From NCBI RefSeq assembly GCF_011074885.1, contig NC_054683.1, positions 310,001-374,000 on the forward strand: a DNA stretch of 64,000 nt, read 5' to 3'. The notes below the pieces were generated by a model. It was given only the letters and a program-made list of their open reading frames with translations, did no database searches and was not told the origin of the DNA. The stretch comes from Brettanomyces bruxellensis (Eukaryota; Ascomycota; Pichiomycetes; Pichiales; Pichiaceae). This document shows positions 28,248 through 37,037 of this stretch, one piece after another; position 1 is the stretch's first letter, and each line of letters starts with the position of its first letter. A program made the position numbers and the translations under genes.

Positions 28248-29453
28248 TCACCACCATCCCATTCCAGTGAGGTGTGAAATAACCTTCAAGTTCTTTGAGG
28301 CAAGCGAACGGGCCTTTTCGGATCCTAAGCGGCTCAACTTGTCTAATCCAACAGGATCTTTCATCAATTGGTTGAATCTCTCGGCAGGCCCTTTAAGCTC
28401 CTTTATCACAGCTTCAGAAACAGCATCTTTTAGCTCCTTCTTCGTGAAATCTTGCACTTCTTTTGCGACTGTCTTTATTGGCTTACTCTCAGCTGCAGCC
28501 AGAATTGCAATAAGATTAGACACTGCTGGTCTTTTAACTGGATCGTAAGTTATTTTTCCTTCTATCGAGTCAGTGAGCGCCTTGTTGAACTTCTTTCTAA
28601 TGCTCTTTGCATCTTCAGTAATAAACACCTTGGACATCTCATCGGAATCACTCTTGGACATCTTCTTTTCTGGATTCTTTAATGAGAGAACTTTCATTGT
28701 TGGTGCAAGCAGGGTCATTGGTGAATGCATAAAATCCGACTTAGTCTGCCGGTTGAAAACATCCACCAAGTCACGTGTCAACTCCAAATGCTGTGATTGG
28801 TCTTTTCCAACTGGAACATGTGTGGCATTAAATGTGAGAATGTCCGCTGCCATCAAAACTGGATACGTGAAAAGGCCAAGCTTGACTTTTCCAAGCTCTT
28901 CGGCAATGTTTGCGTCTTTCCGGAGGTTTGCTTTTGATTTCCACTGGGTCATTCTGTTCAATTGACCCATACCACAAATACATGACAATATCCACTGCAG
29001 TTTTGGAATTTCTGGAATCTCCGACTGGAAGAATATTGTTGCCTTGTGTGGATCAAGGCCGCATGCTAGTAAAGATGCATATGCTTCAATCCTCTTGCGG
29101 TAAAGTGTGTTGAAGTCCTGAGAAACAGTAAGCGAATGTAAATCGGCCACAAAGAAAAGTAGCTTAGAGTCTATGTTGTCTCTCTCAATTCTGTTTTGAA
29201 AATCTCTCCAATTGCGAACGGCTCCAAAATAATTCCCTAAATGAAAAGCTCCGGTAGGTTGGATTCCACTAAAAATGACTGATTTCTCTGGAATTTCAAA
29301 CTTCTTGTCCATAATACTAGGAACAGTCTCAACTGATACAATTTCATCTGTGGATGTGCTAATTGTTCGTTTTGATATGCATCCAACATTAATATGGGCA
29401 TATCGACCGGTAACGCAAGTCTGGCCTACAATACCTGCTAGCTTACTGCTCAT
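28248..29453 (-). CDS. MSW1: Mitochondrial tryptophanyl-tRNA synthetase
   Basis: 401 codons. It is a class I synthetase of the bacterial-type Trp family: the HIGH-like motif HLGN is at residues 71-74 in FSGIQPTGAFHLGNYFG, ADLHSLT follows near 103-109, and KMSKS is at 264-268. About 45 Ser/Thr/Arg-bearing residues precede the catalytic core and suit a mitochondrial targeting sequence. Known: charges mitochondrial tRNA-Trp. Length matches yeast Msw1 (379 residues). The ATG at 29451-29453 supplies the presequence. The gene is convergent with the HIR gene and divergent from ESC2. Confidence 0.95.
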   Translation of the reverse strand: MSSKLAGIVGQTCVTGRYAHINVGCISKRTISTSTDEIVSVETVPSIMDKKFEIPEKSVIFSGIQPTGAFHLGNYFGAVRNWRDFQNRIERDNIDSKLLFFVADLHSLTVSQDFNTLYRKRIEAYASLLACGLDPHKATIFFQSEIPEIPKLQWILSCICGMGQLNRMTQWKSKANLRKDANIAEELGKVKLGLFTYPVLMAADILTFNATHVPVGKDQSQHLELTRDLVDVFNRQTKSDFMHSPMTLLAPTMKVLSLKNPEKKMSKSDSDEMSKVFITEDAKSIRKKFNKALTDSIEGKITYDPVKRPAVSNLIAILAAAESKPIKTVAKEVQDFTKKELKDAVSEAVIKELKGPAERFNQLMKDPVGLDKLSRLGSEKARSLASKNLKVISHLTGMGWW

Positions 29454-30059
29454 GATTATATATCTGTTTGTTGCAATTCTGCATTATTATTATTGGATGT
29501 ATCCAACTGATAAGAATGCACTAGCAAATAAAGGTGACATTTTGAAGTCGCATCATAAGGTTTTGGTGTAGGGATGTATCAGGCTGACAAGGACTGGTGC
29601 CGTGTTCCACTTCACTATCATCAGTGTACTATATCTTCAGGCCCTATTGATTTCTCCATATTGTTCAATAGCCAGAACAGATGGCGGTCATTTAACCAGA
29701 ATAAATTAAATGCATAATCGACAGAATACCAAATGAAATAGTACAAATATGCATGTTTATTTTCTTTTTTTTCTTTTTCTTGTTCTTCTTTTTCTTCCTG
29801 TTCTATTTTTCATCCTTACCGACTATTTTACCCCTCGGCCGGCTTATACAATTTGTATCTCCGCATACTCATATATCTTTTAAAACTAAAAGAATATCAA
29901 ATTTATAATATAAACAAGTTCCAGCACAGAAACGGTCAAATATCAAATACGTGATAGTAATTCGCAAATTATCGCTCACTCTATATACATACATTAACTT
30001 CATATTTGATACTGCTGCACACATAGCAAATCCTGAAAGAAACAACATTACTGAATTTC
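29454..30059. other. Divergent promoter region between MSW1 and ESC2
   Basis: About 606 bp with a long T/C-rich tract near 29757-29815. No RNA gene or regulatory motif recognised. Confidence 0.55.
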
Positions 30060-31853
30060 ATGCCACTAGCCAAACCAGAGGATGACTTTTTCGCATTTGG
30101 ATCTAATGATTTTGATATGACACCACCAAAGAAGAAGTTGAAGAAAGAGAAAAAGCATCATCGACATCATCGGCATCATAACCGCACACAAAAACAGATT
30201 GAAAGCCCAAAGGCAGGTCGAACAGTTTCACTCAGAAGTGTTTCATCTTCATCGGATCCACTAGTATCGGACATAGAGCCGGTGAAAGCTGAGAAAATGA
30301 GTTCTCTACCTCAGGGAAAGATCGAAAAGTCAGCATCCAGAAGTAAACATCCAGTGGATGATGATCTTAAAAAGCTGCTTGGCTTAAATAACGATAATGA
30401 TGATGGGGTCGAGTATCCAGCAAGCTCGTATGACCTTCAATCGGAGCCAATAACATCATATAACGATGATCTCAACCAAATGCAGACGGAGGACGAGTCG
30501 ATATTGAATCAGATGGATTCGGAGATTTCTGAAGCAAAGAAATACGATGATGGACTTTGGAAAAAACGAGGTTACAAGAAAGAAATCACCGGAAACTTTC
30601 CAGTGGAATTGGGAGGGCAAACTATCTTGGCAAAGAAGGCACCGTTTGAAATTACTGTCAGTTTACGATACCAGGAACGTGAGTTTAGTGTATTTCTCAA
30701 GGCAAAAGGTTCAACAAGCTTTCAGAAAATACGCGAAACAGTTCTCAAGCAAGTTTTCAGATCGAATACGCTTTGGTCCTTTACCTCTTCACCTGAGAAG
30801 TTGGTTTTCTTCATCTACGATCTTGATATAATAGTCAACCAGGTTCTTCGGATTGGATCACTTCTTCGGTCGTCAAAAAAGAAGGTAGAGCATTCTTTTT
30901 CGGACGACTCATTCGTCTTACGAACTATGCTGGCACCGATGGGCATAGCGTTGCAAATACAGGCTGAAGAGAAGCAAAAGAAAGCAAACTCGACCATTCT
31001 GCAGGGTGATCCTGGTGATCATCTTGATGAATCAATCAAATCTACAATAACCATTCAACTAAAAGACAGAAATACGGGGAAAATAACGCGTGTGTCAACA
31101 TCTAGGTCTACTACAATTGAATCTCTTGAGAACATCTTTCTTGTGCGGATGAAGTACCCGGATGGTCTTCGAGTGAAACTTTATGGTACAAGTGGCGAAT
31201 TTATGGGCAAGGAGCTTTCCTCTGTGAGAGAGGATAAATCGAAAAAGGCTGAGTTGGCAGTGGAACCGGATATTACTGAAGAAACCGAGGAGAGCATTCC
31301 GGAGATTGGGAAATCGAACTTTAAGGGGCCTGAGGTGATAAAGCTGGATGATTTCTCGGATGACGAGAAAGAAGCTACAAATGATGAGCAGGAAGTTCAA
31401 AAGACATTAAAGGATGAAGTGGTTGAGTTGAGCAGGACAAAATATATGTTGGTACCAACTACAGTTGGTTTCTACAAACTTGAAGATCAGGATGTAGTGG
31501 AACTTGAGTACAGTGAGGAGGAGCTTGCCAAACTCAGCGAATCTTTGCAAGGGAATTCTGGAAATGAGGAAGATGACAATATGGATGCCAAGGGCCTTCT
31601 TGATAATTTAAATATGAAGAGCGATACGTACTTTGGAATCAAGCTCGTGGGAAAGGATGGTAAGGTATATCAGGTTGGTGTTAAGCCTGAGACAAGTGTA
31701 CAGTCGATGATCGAATATTACCGGAAAAAGGCCAATGTTCCAGAAAAGACACACATCAGTTTGATTTTCGACGAGGAACCACTCGATCCGAAGTGGAAAG
31801 TGAGTGATACTGAGCTCGAACAAGATTTTATGGTGGATGTTGTGCTAAAGTAG
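30060..31853 (+). CDS. ESC2: RENi-family protein with SUMO-like domains, Esc2/Rad60
   Basis: 597 codons. The N-terminal 200 residues are charged and probably disordered, with a Lys run and a His-rich HHRHHRHH stretch near residue 33. Two or three ubiquitin-like folds follow: one weak at about 205-320, one at about 325-395 (TIQLKDRNTGKITRVSTS), and the best at 520-597 (YFGIKLVGKDGKVYQVGVK ending MVDVVLK), the classic C-terminal SUMO-like domain of Rad60, Esc2 and NIP45. Known: Esc2 and Rad60 help resolve recombination intermediates at stalled forks, partner with SUMO-pathway enzymes and influence silencing; nuclear. S. cerevisiae Esc2 is 456 residues. Family assignment is firm, orthology to Esc2 is inferred. 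Confidence 0.83.
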   Translation: MPLAKPEDDFFAFGSNDFDMTPPKKKLKKEKKHHRHHRHHNRTQKQIESPKAGRTVSLRSVSSSSDPLVSDIEPVKAEKMSSLPQGKIEKSASRSKHPVDDDLKKLLGLNNDNDDGVEYPASSYDLQSEPITSYNDDLNQMQTEDESILNQMDSEISEAKKYDDGLWKKRGYKKEITGNFPVELGGQTILAKKAPFEITVSLRYQEREFSVFLKAKGSTSFQKIRETVLKQVFRSNTLWSFTSSPEKLVFFIYDLDIIVNQVLRIGSLLRSSKKKVEHSFSDDSFVLRTMLAPMGIALQIQAEEKQKKANSTILQGDPGDHLDESIKSTITIQLKDRNTGKITRVSTSRSTTIESLENIFLVRMKYPDGLRVKLYGTSGEFMGKELSSVREDKSKKAELAVEPDITEETEESIPEIGKSNFKGPEVIKLDDFSDDEKEATNDEQEVQKTLKDEVVELSRTKYMLVPTTVGFYKLEDQDVVELEYSEEELAKLSESLQGNSGNEEDDNMDAKGLLDNLNMKSDTYFGIKLVGKDGKVYQVGVKPETSVQSMIEYYRKKANVPEKTHISLIFDEEPLDPKWKVSDTELEQDFMVDVVLK

Positions 31854-32067
31854 GGGTGTGTAAATTAAATGTTTGTTAAGCTTAAGACCGATAATGGTAT
31901 TAATAATGATGTTACGTTATAAATTATAAATAGTACATTGATAAATATTAACATGATAAATCTTAATATGATGTGTATCACTCCCATAATTGGTATGATG
32001 ATAAGTTTTACGTTAGTATTTCCATAAATATTACTTCATAAATATTACTATATACATGCTAGAAGAC

Positions 32068-33894
32068 TCATAAACCAGTGAACCGTTTCACATTCGTATC
32101 ATTCCAACCTTTATTCTTGAGTAGTCCTCCTATTGGTCCATTATCTTTACCCTCAACATTATTGAGATCGGGCTTTCCGGAAACAAATTCTATGTATCCA
32201 TCTGGCCCGCATACAAGAGCCAGCGACGGTGATTGGTCCGATTTGTTCTTCTTTCCAAAAAAGCTGAATTGCTGAAATGCATTTTCTGGCTTTATCTTGC
32301 TTATATCCAAGTCTGGAATGTCCTCTTTGGATGGATTCGAGGAGAGTGGAGGTAAAACATCTATATTACTGTAATTTCTATCTTTCTTATCGGTACTTTT
32401 ACTGTGCTTTTTATCCGCATACGAATCACTCTCCATCTGCTCTCTCACTTCCTTTTTCTTCTCCTGTAATAATTTGTATCTGTACAACTCCGCACTCACT
32501 TTTAAGTCCTTTGCACTATTGAAATGTGGCAATGATGGCTTCATGATGTCTTTTTCTGATATGTGCTCGCCATTCTCTCCAATTAAATAGTGGAACTTTG
32601 CTCTGCCACATTTTTCTGCAAAGAAGTTTAAAGTACGAAGTTCCTGCAAAAGATTTGATTGTTTATGCAAGGAAATATACGCTTGAACAAATCCTTTTGG
32701 TGGATTTGGAGAGTAAAGAACTTGGAGTAACGGTAGAATTCCTGTTCCAGCACCATAGTACACGAAATTCTCCGCTTTAGGTAGGTGTTCTGGGTAGATG
32801 GGGTCTGGTTCTGTCTTTTCAATTGTATTTGAAAGTTGAGGTCTTGATGGATATCTGTCTAATGTATGGGGGCTAAATCTATACTCTTCTATAGGTCCCC
32901 TGATGTCCACTTCATCCAACAAATTCAAGCCTGTAAACCATTTCGAGAATTCACCCTCTGGGTATCTCTTCACAATAAATATGAACTTTCCTTCCTGCTC
33001 AGCCTTTGACACAAGTCTCAAATGCGGCTTTTTGGTCTCCGGATCTGCACCAGCCACAAATAGAGGAAGTGGTGTAAGGTTCCTAACGATATTTATATCA
33101 CGCTTGGCTATTTCCACACTCCAGATGTGGTTTCCAGAGAAAAGATGCTGGTTTTTGATAAGTTTCTGGATCCTGTTCTTTCGTGTAACTTCGATCAAAT
33201 AGTGGTCATCATCTATTTTGTACTTGAAGCTAATCACGTAAGGCAAAAACTTTGATGGCTTTAATAAGGAGCCGTCCTTATCCTTGTTTTCGTCTTTATC
33301 TTTTGTCAGATACCTGTATGTGTAAAAGGCCCAAAGAAAAGCACAGCCTGCAAGAATAGATGGTATCAATTTCCGCAATGGGGATTTTCCCCTTGCCCTC
33401 CTTTTAGCCTCTTCTCTTTTCTTCTGTTTCCAACTTGGAGGTGCGTGAAACTCATAGTTTGTTTCCTGCCTGTTTTCGGATGGATCGTATGCCGTTTTTG
33501 GATGATTCATGTACTTCATCAATTTCGGATCCACTCCTGGAAGCGCACCTCCCGGATTAGATACACGAGAGGACTGATCAGGCGAAAAATTTTCCAAATC
33601 TCTATGAAGTTTAGCTTCTGCTTCAGATAAGCTTTTGCTGGCATTATCTTTTTTGGATAAGTTCCTTCCATTATCACTTCCATTGGTTGAATTTTTACCT
33701 TTTCCAGAATTATTATCGTTGTCGCCTTTTCCAGCATTGTTGTCACTTTTTCCACGTTCTGATGACTTTTTGGCATCATTGCTGTCATCTAGAGATATTC
33801 TTCTAATAGCCTGGATGCCAATCAGTGGGTGCGGATGGATTAATGTACTCGAAACTGGAAATCTCGTAATTGACTTCACTGGGAGCCTCCACAT
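32068..33894 (-). CDS. CYC2: Mitochondrial flavoprotein oxidoreductase, Cyc2-like
   Basis: 608 codons. The start MWRLPVKSITRFPVSS is Arg/Ser-rich, suiting a mitochondrial presequence. A low-complexity Gly/Asn/Ser/Lys/Asp linker covers about 41-90. One hydrophobic segment lies near 178-195 (IPSILAGCAFLWAFYTYRYL). The rest is a ferredoxin-reductase-like FAD/NAD(P) module: PLPLFVAGADPETKKPHLR, RGPIEEYRF, YYGAGTGILPLLQVL for nucleotide binding, and LALVCGPDGYIEFVSG near the C-terminus. Known: Cyc2 is an inner-membrane FAD protein facing the intermembrane space that aids heme attachment to cytochrome c. Length exceeds yeast Cyc2 (366) through N-terminal and internal polar inserts. A relative such as Aim33 or Mcr1 is the main alternative. 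Confidence 0.62.
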   Translation of the reverse strand: MWRLPVKSITRFPVSSTLIHPHPLIGIQAIRRISLDDSNDAKKSSERGKSDNNAGKGDNDNNSGKGKNSTNGSDNGRNLSKKDNASKSLSEAEAKLHRDLENFSPDQSSRVSNPGGALPGVDPKLMKYMNHPKTAYDPSENRQETNYEFHAPPSWKQKKREEAKRRARGKSPLRKLIPSILAGCAFLWAFYTYRYLTKDKDENKDKDGSLLKPSKFLPYVISFKYKIDDDHYLIEVTRKNRIQKLIKNQHLFSGNHIWSVEIAKRDINIVRNLTPLPLFVAGADPETKKPHLRLVSKAEQEGKFIFIVKRYPEGEFSKWFTGLNLLDEVDIRGPIEEYRFSPHTLDRYPSRPQLSNTIEKTEPDPIYPEHLPKAENFVYYGAGTGILPLLQVLYSPNPPKGFVQAYISLHKQSNLLQELRTLNFFAEKCGRAKFHYLIGENGEHISEKDIMKPSLPHFNSAKDLKVSAELYRYKLLQEKKKEVREQMESDSYADKKHSKSTDKKDRNYSNIDVLPPLSSNPSKEDIPDLDISKIKPENAFQQFSFFGKKNKSDQSPSLALVCGPDGYIEFVSGKPDLNNVEGKDNGPIGGLLKNKGWNDTNVKRFTGL

Positions 33895-34353
33895 GGCTTT
33901 CTAGTACTTTCCAGAAAGGTGCTAGCTATCCACTTCAAAGTCTGGAGTATGGTGTAGATATTGTGAATTGAGACAGAAAAAAAAATGAAGATAGGAGGTG
34001 AATGGATGAAAATAAGAATGTGGAGACAGAATATGAGGATTGAACGAAAAAAAATAACAAGTTGAATATCATAAGTTCAAGATCACAAGCTAAAGATAAG
34101 AAGATAAAATTAAGAGAAAATCGAATAAATAGGACTAAGATGAATAATGAGAATAATACAGGAGAAATTGAAATTTCAAAGAATAATTTAAAGTCCGCTG
34201 GCACATATTTATCGCTCGATCCGGAAGAAATATTTGAAATATTCAGGTATCCAAATATATTTGCCTCACACAAACATTTGTTCCTCTTCGTTTGTCCCAT
34301 AAGTTTCAATAGGCCAAATATCGTAGTCAAATAGTCTAAACACACATTATAGG
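33895..34353. other. Divergent promoter region between the CYC2-like gene and CIA1
   Basis: About 459 bp, AT-rich. A 90-codon open frame on plus (34062-34334) starts at TTG and has low-complexity composition; it is not accepted as a gene. Confidence 0.55.
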
Positions 34354-35487
34354 ATGCCACAAATCAAGCTCGAGCATAAATTCGCAGCTCACAAATTTGC
34401 TTGCTGGGCAGTTGCAGTTGAGAAAGAATCGCATTTAATGGCGACGGTATCTGCAGATAAGACGTGCAAAGTCTTCGATTACAGGGAAAAGGAGCTTTTG
34501 GCCACTCTTGGCGATGGCACACATTCAAAAAGCACTCGGTGTGTTGCCTTTAAGCCGCATTCGGAGTTCCCTACACTGGCAGTTGGGTCGTTTGATGCAA
34601 CTGTGTCAATTTGGTGTATGGATGGGGCCGAAGCCGGGGCAGACGATGTCAGTGAAAGCAGCGAGATCATAGGTGAAAACGGGTGGGAACTTCTTGCTGT
34701 GATTGAGGGACATGAGAATGAGGTGAAGGCCGTGGATTGGTCGTGCGACGGCAAGTATTTGGCAACGTGCTCACGTGATAAAAGTGCTTGGATATGGGAG
34801 ACAGATGAATCGAATGAAGAATTTGAGTGCATCAATGTGATCCAGGAGCACGAGCAGGACGTGAAGAACGTGAAATGGCACCCGTTCGAGAATGTTCTAG
34901 CAACGAGTTCGTATGATGAAACGTGCCGGGTGTTTAGGCAGGACGATTACGACGATGATGATTGGCTGTGTGTTGCCAAGCTGGATCAGTTTGACGGAAC
35001 TGTTTGGTGTAGTGATTTTGAGAAGAAAAGTTACAAGGACGGCACTATGAGGCTTGTCACGTGCTGCGATGACGCCAAAGTGCGTGTTTTCCGCAAGATT
35101 CCACCTCCAGCCTCTCAAAATGAGCAAACACAAGAAGGAGAAGCTGAAATTTCAAGTGATGGGCATTTGCAGAAACCCGTTATAGTGCCGTCCAGCCTCA
35201 AGGAGGAGGAGAATTGGGTGCTGGAGTCTGTTTTGCCGCCGGTCCATAACAGGGCGGTGTACAGTGTTGATTGGAATGAGAACGGGTTGATTGCCAGTTG
35301 TGGAAGTGACGGAATATTGGCAATCTACAAAGAGAAAAGTGACCGGCCGGGCCAGTGGGAAGTTTATGCCACGAAATACCTCGCGCACGGTGTTTGTGAG
35401 GTGAACTGTGTGAAATGGTGCAGTTCAACCGAGTTGTTGACTGCTGGCGATGATGGAAATGTGCTGATGTGGAGGATTGAGGATTAG
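34354..35487 (+). CDS. CIA1: Cytosolic iron-sulfur assembly WD40 protein
   Basis: 377 codons forming a seven-bladed WD40 propeller: FACWAVAVEKESHLMATV, STRCVAFKPHSEFPTLAV, EVKAVDWSCDGKYLATCS, DVKNVKWHPFENVLATSS, TVWCSDF, AVYSVDWNENGLIASCG and EVNCVKWCSSTELLTAGDD. The blade sequences and their order match Cia1 (CIAO1 in animals). Known: docking subunit of the CIA targeting complex with Cia2 and Met18, delivering Fe-S clusters to cytosolic and nuclear proteins such as DNA polymerases and helicases. Length is near yeast Cia1 (330), with short acidic and Gln/Glu inserts. Start ATG at 34354, single exon. Confidence 0.93.
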   Translation: MPQIKLEHKFAAHKFACWAVAVEKESHLMATVSADKTCKVFDYREKELLATLGDGTHSKSTRCVAFKPHSEFPTLAVGSFDATVSIWCMDGAEAGADDVSESSEIIGENGWELLAVIEGHENEVKAVDWSCDGKYLATCSRDKSAWIWETDESNEEFECINVIQEHEQDVKNVKWHPFENVLATSSYDETCRVFRQDDYDDDDWLCVAKLDQFDGTVWCSDFEKKSYKDGTMRLVTCCDDAKVRVFRKIPPPASQNEQTQEGEAEISSDGHLQKPVIVPSSLKEEENWVLESVLPPVHNRAVYSVDWNENGLIASCGSDGILAIYKEKSDRPGQWEVYATKYLAHGVCEVNCVKWCSSTELLTAGDDGNVLMWRIED

Positions 35488-35497
35488 ATAAGCATAT

Positions 35498-35625
35498 ATA
35501 TGTAGGCTGCAATAGAAGTGATATGGGGCTACAATAAAAATGATATATATGGAGGCTACAATTGATATGTATGGATGCTACAATTATAGTAATATGTATG
35601 GATGCTAAAATAAGCATGTTGATGA
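35498..35625. repeat. Degenerate tandem repeat downstream of CIA1
   Basis: About five imperfect units of 22-27 bp built on GGATGCTACAAT plus an ATATGTATG-like tail lie between the CIA1 and PEP12 stop codons, which face each other. Confidence 0.65.
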
Positions 35626-35681
35626 TTATATGTGGTGTATCATACAGATTCATTTCTACACACCTGGTTGAATATTCACAC

Positions 35682-36527
35682 CTAAGCGAAGATGATCAAG
35701 ATCAAGAAAAATAAAACCACACATGATATCACAAGAAGCCAAAAGCAGAACTTACGCCTATTGCGGTGATATCTATCGGCCCGTTTGAGATGCCTACTTG
35801 CAGATCGTGTGTCATTTAGTGTGCTGTATATGTTTGTTTCAATATTATCAACCATTTCACCCTGAGAGGTCACTATGGTGGACAAATCCTGAAAGATCTC
35901 ATTTAGCTCTTCCACACCATGTGAAATCTGCTCGATGTCTCTTTCCCGTTCCTGTACCATGTTCTGCTGGTATTCCACCTCTTCTGCATTCACCGGCTGG
36001 TATTCCATGATGAGTTTTGACCTCTGCTGTGTGACGTTTTGTGCATTGGTTTCCTCTGCAGGTTTTAGTGCCAATTCATGCTGATTGTGCTCTATGTTTG
36101 TGTTTTCCTCGTTCAATGCGGCATCAATCAACGTAACCTCTCTCTGCAGTCCTCTGAACTGGTCTAGCAACGCCTTAATACTCCGATTTAACTTATCCCG
36201 CACAAATACTTGACTTTTATTGAGTTGCTCTCTATCCAACTGGTCCATTTGCTTTCTGTGAACAGATATTTCCTTAAACGTCCCCATCAGGCTGCTGATT
36301 AAGTCCACACATATTCTCTGTTGCCTTTGTATGTCTTTTGTACTGTTTTCCGTGCTGTTATCCTTGGCCTTAATCTTCAAAACATCGATGTTCTTCTCCA
36401 AACGACTGAGATTGTTGCTTATCTCAATTAGAGAACCTGAGATCTGATCGCTAAGTAAATCAAACTCTGGCACATCTCTGTATGACTGTTGGTCCTCTAA
36501 ATCAATAGGAAGGTTGCTTTCTGACAT
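35682..36527 (-). CDS. PEP12: Endosomal syntaxin (Qa-SNARE) Pep12-like
   Basis: 281 codons from the ATG at 36525-36527. Upstream the frame stays open through a Phe/Leu-rich stretch encoded by poly-A/T-rich DNA, starting without support, so it was excluded. Order: N-terminal Habc helices (about 22-130), linker, SNARE helix (about 185-245; QERERDIEQISHGVEELNE and the zero-layer Gln in VTSQGEMVDNIE), basic HLKRADRYHRNRRK stretch and a C-terminal membrane anchor FCFWLLVISCVVLFFLI. Known: target SNARE for Golgi-to-late-endosome traffic. Length agrees with yeast Pep12 (288). Vam3 is the close alternative. Confidence 0.85.
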   Translation of the reverse strand: MSESNLPIDLEDQQSYRDVPEFDLLSDQISGSLIEISNNLSRLEKNIDVLKIKAKDNSTENSTKDIQRQQRICVDLISSLMGTFKEISVHRKQMDQLDREQLNKSQVFVRDKLNRSIKALLDQFRGLQREVTLIDAALNEENTNIEHNQHELALKPAEETNAQNVTQQRSKLIMEYQPVNAEEVEYQQNMVQERERDIEQISHGVEELNEIFQDLSTIVTSQGEMVDNIETNIYSTLNDTRSASRHLKRADRYHRNRRKFCFWLLVISCVVLFFLILIIFA

Positions 36528-37037
36528 ATTTGATGTTTTTTGTGCTTTTTGTGTTCTAAGTGAGAAAAATGTGGGGCTGTAGAGTGGGAAAGAATGCGTG
36601 TCTTCGGAATAGATAAAAAAAAAAAAGTAAAGAATAAGTAAAAAAAATAAAGTAAAAAAAAATAAAAATAAAAATAAAATAAAGAGAAATTCCATCGCGA
36701 TAAGAAGCTACATTCTCATACAGCTAAGCAAGCAATCATGACAACGAACTAGTAAATTAAGTAACTTCAAACAATACTATAACTGTACACAAAGGCCCAT
36801 CAACGAATCTGAACATAAATACGTGTTGTGAGTCGGATACTCACACGTAGGAAATTGTTCAGTAAACGGATGCGACTTCAGAAAAATCAAGTGTTAAATA
36901 TTTCAGTAGGCTTAGTTTTTCCCGGGAAAAGATAAGCATGGCATCCCGGAGTTGCCCAAGCGAAGAATCCCGAAACACACCCACGAGTGTTTTATGGCTT
37001 CGGCCTCGTTTATATGCTGCATTTGGTATCCTGTAAT
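36528..37037. other. Intergenic upstream of PEP12
   Basis: About 510 bp between PEP12 and the bZIP gene, both on minus. The PEP12-proximal 170 bp is nearly pure A/T with a few GC bases on plus (about 36605-36690) and is transcribed or promoter DNA. No gene accepted. Confidence 0.55.

Noticed and set aside
34062..34334. 90-codon plus-strand frame before CIA1
   Set aside because: Starts at TTG, low-complexity Asn/Lys/Ile composition in AT-rich promoter DNA, no family similarity.
36528..36695. Phe/Leu-rich N-terminal extension of PEP12 suggesting an extra membrane segment
   Set aside because: Produced by A/T homopolymer DNA upstream; family length and the natural ATG at 36525-36527 argue against it.
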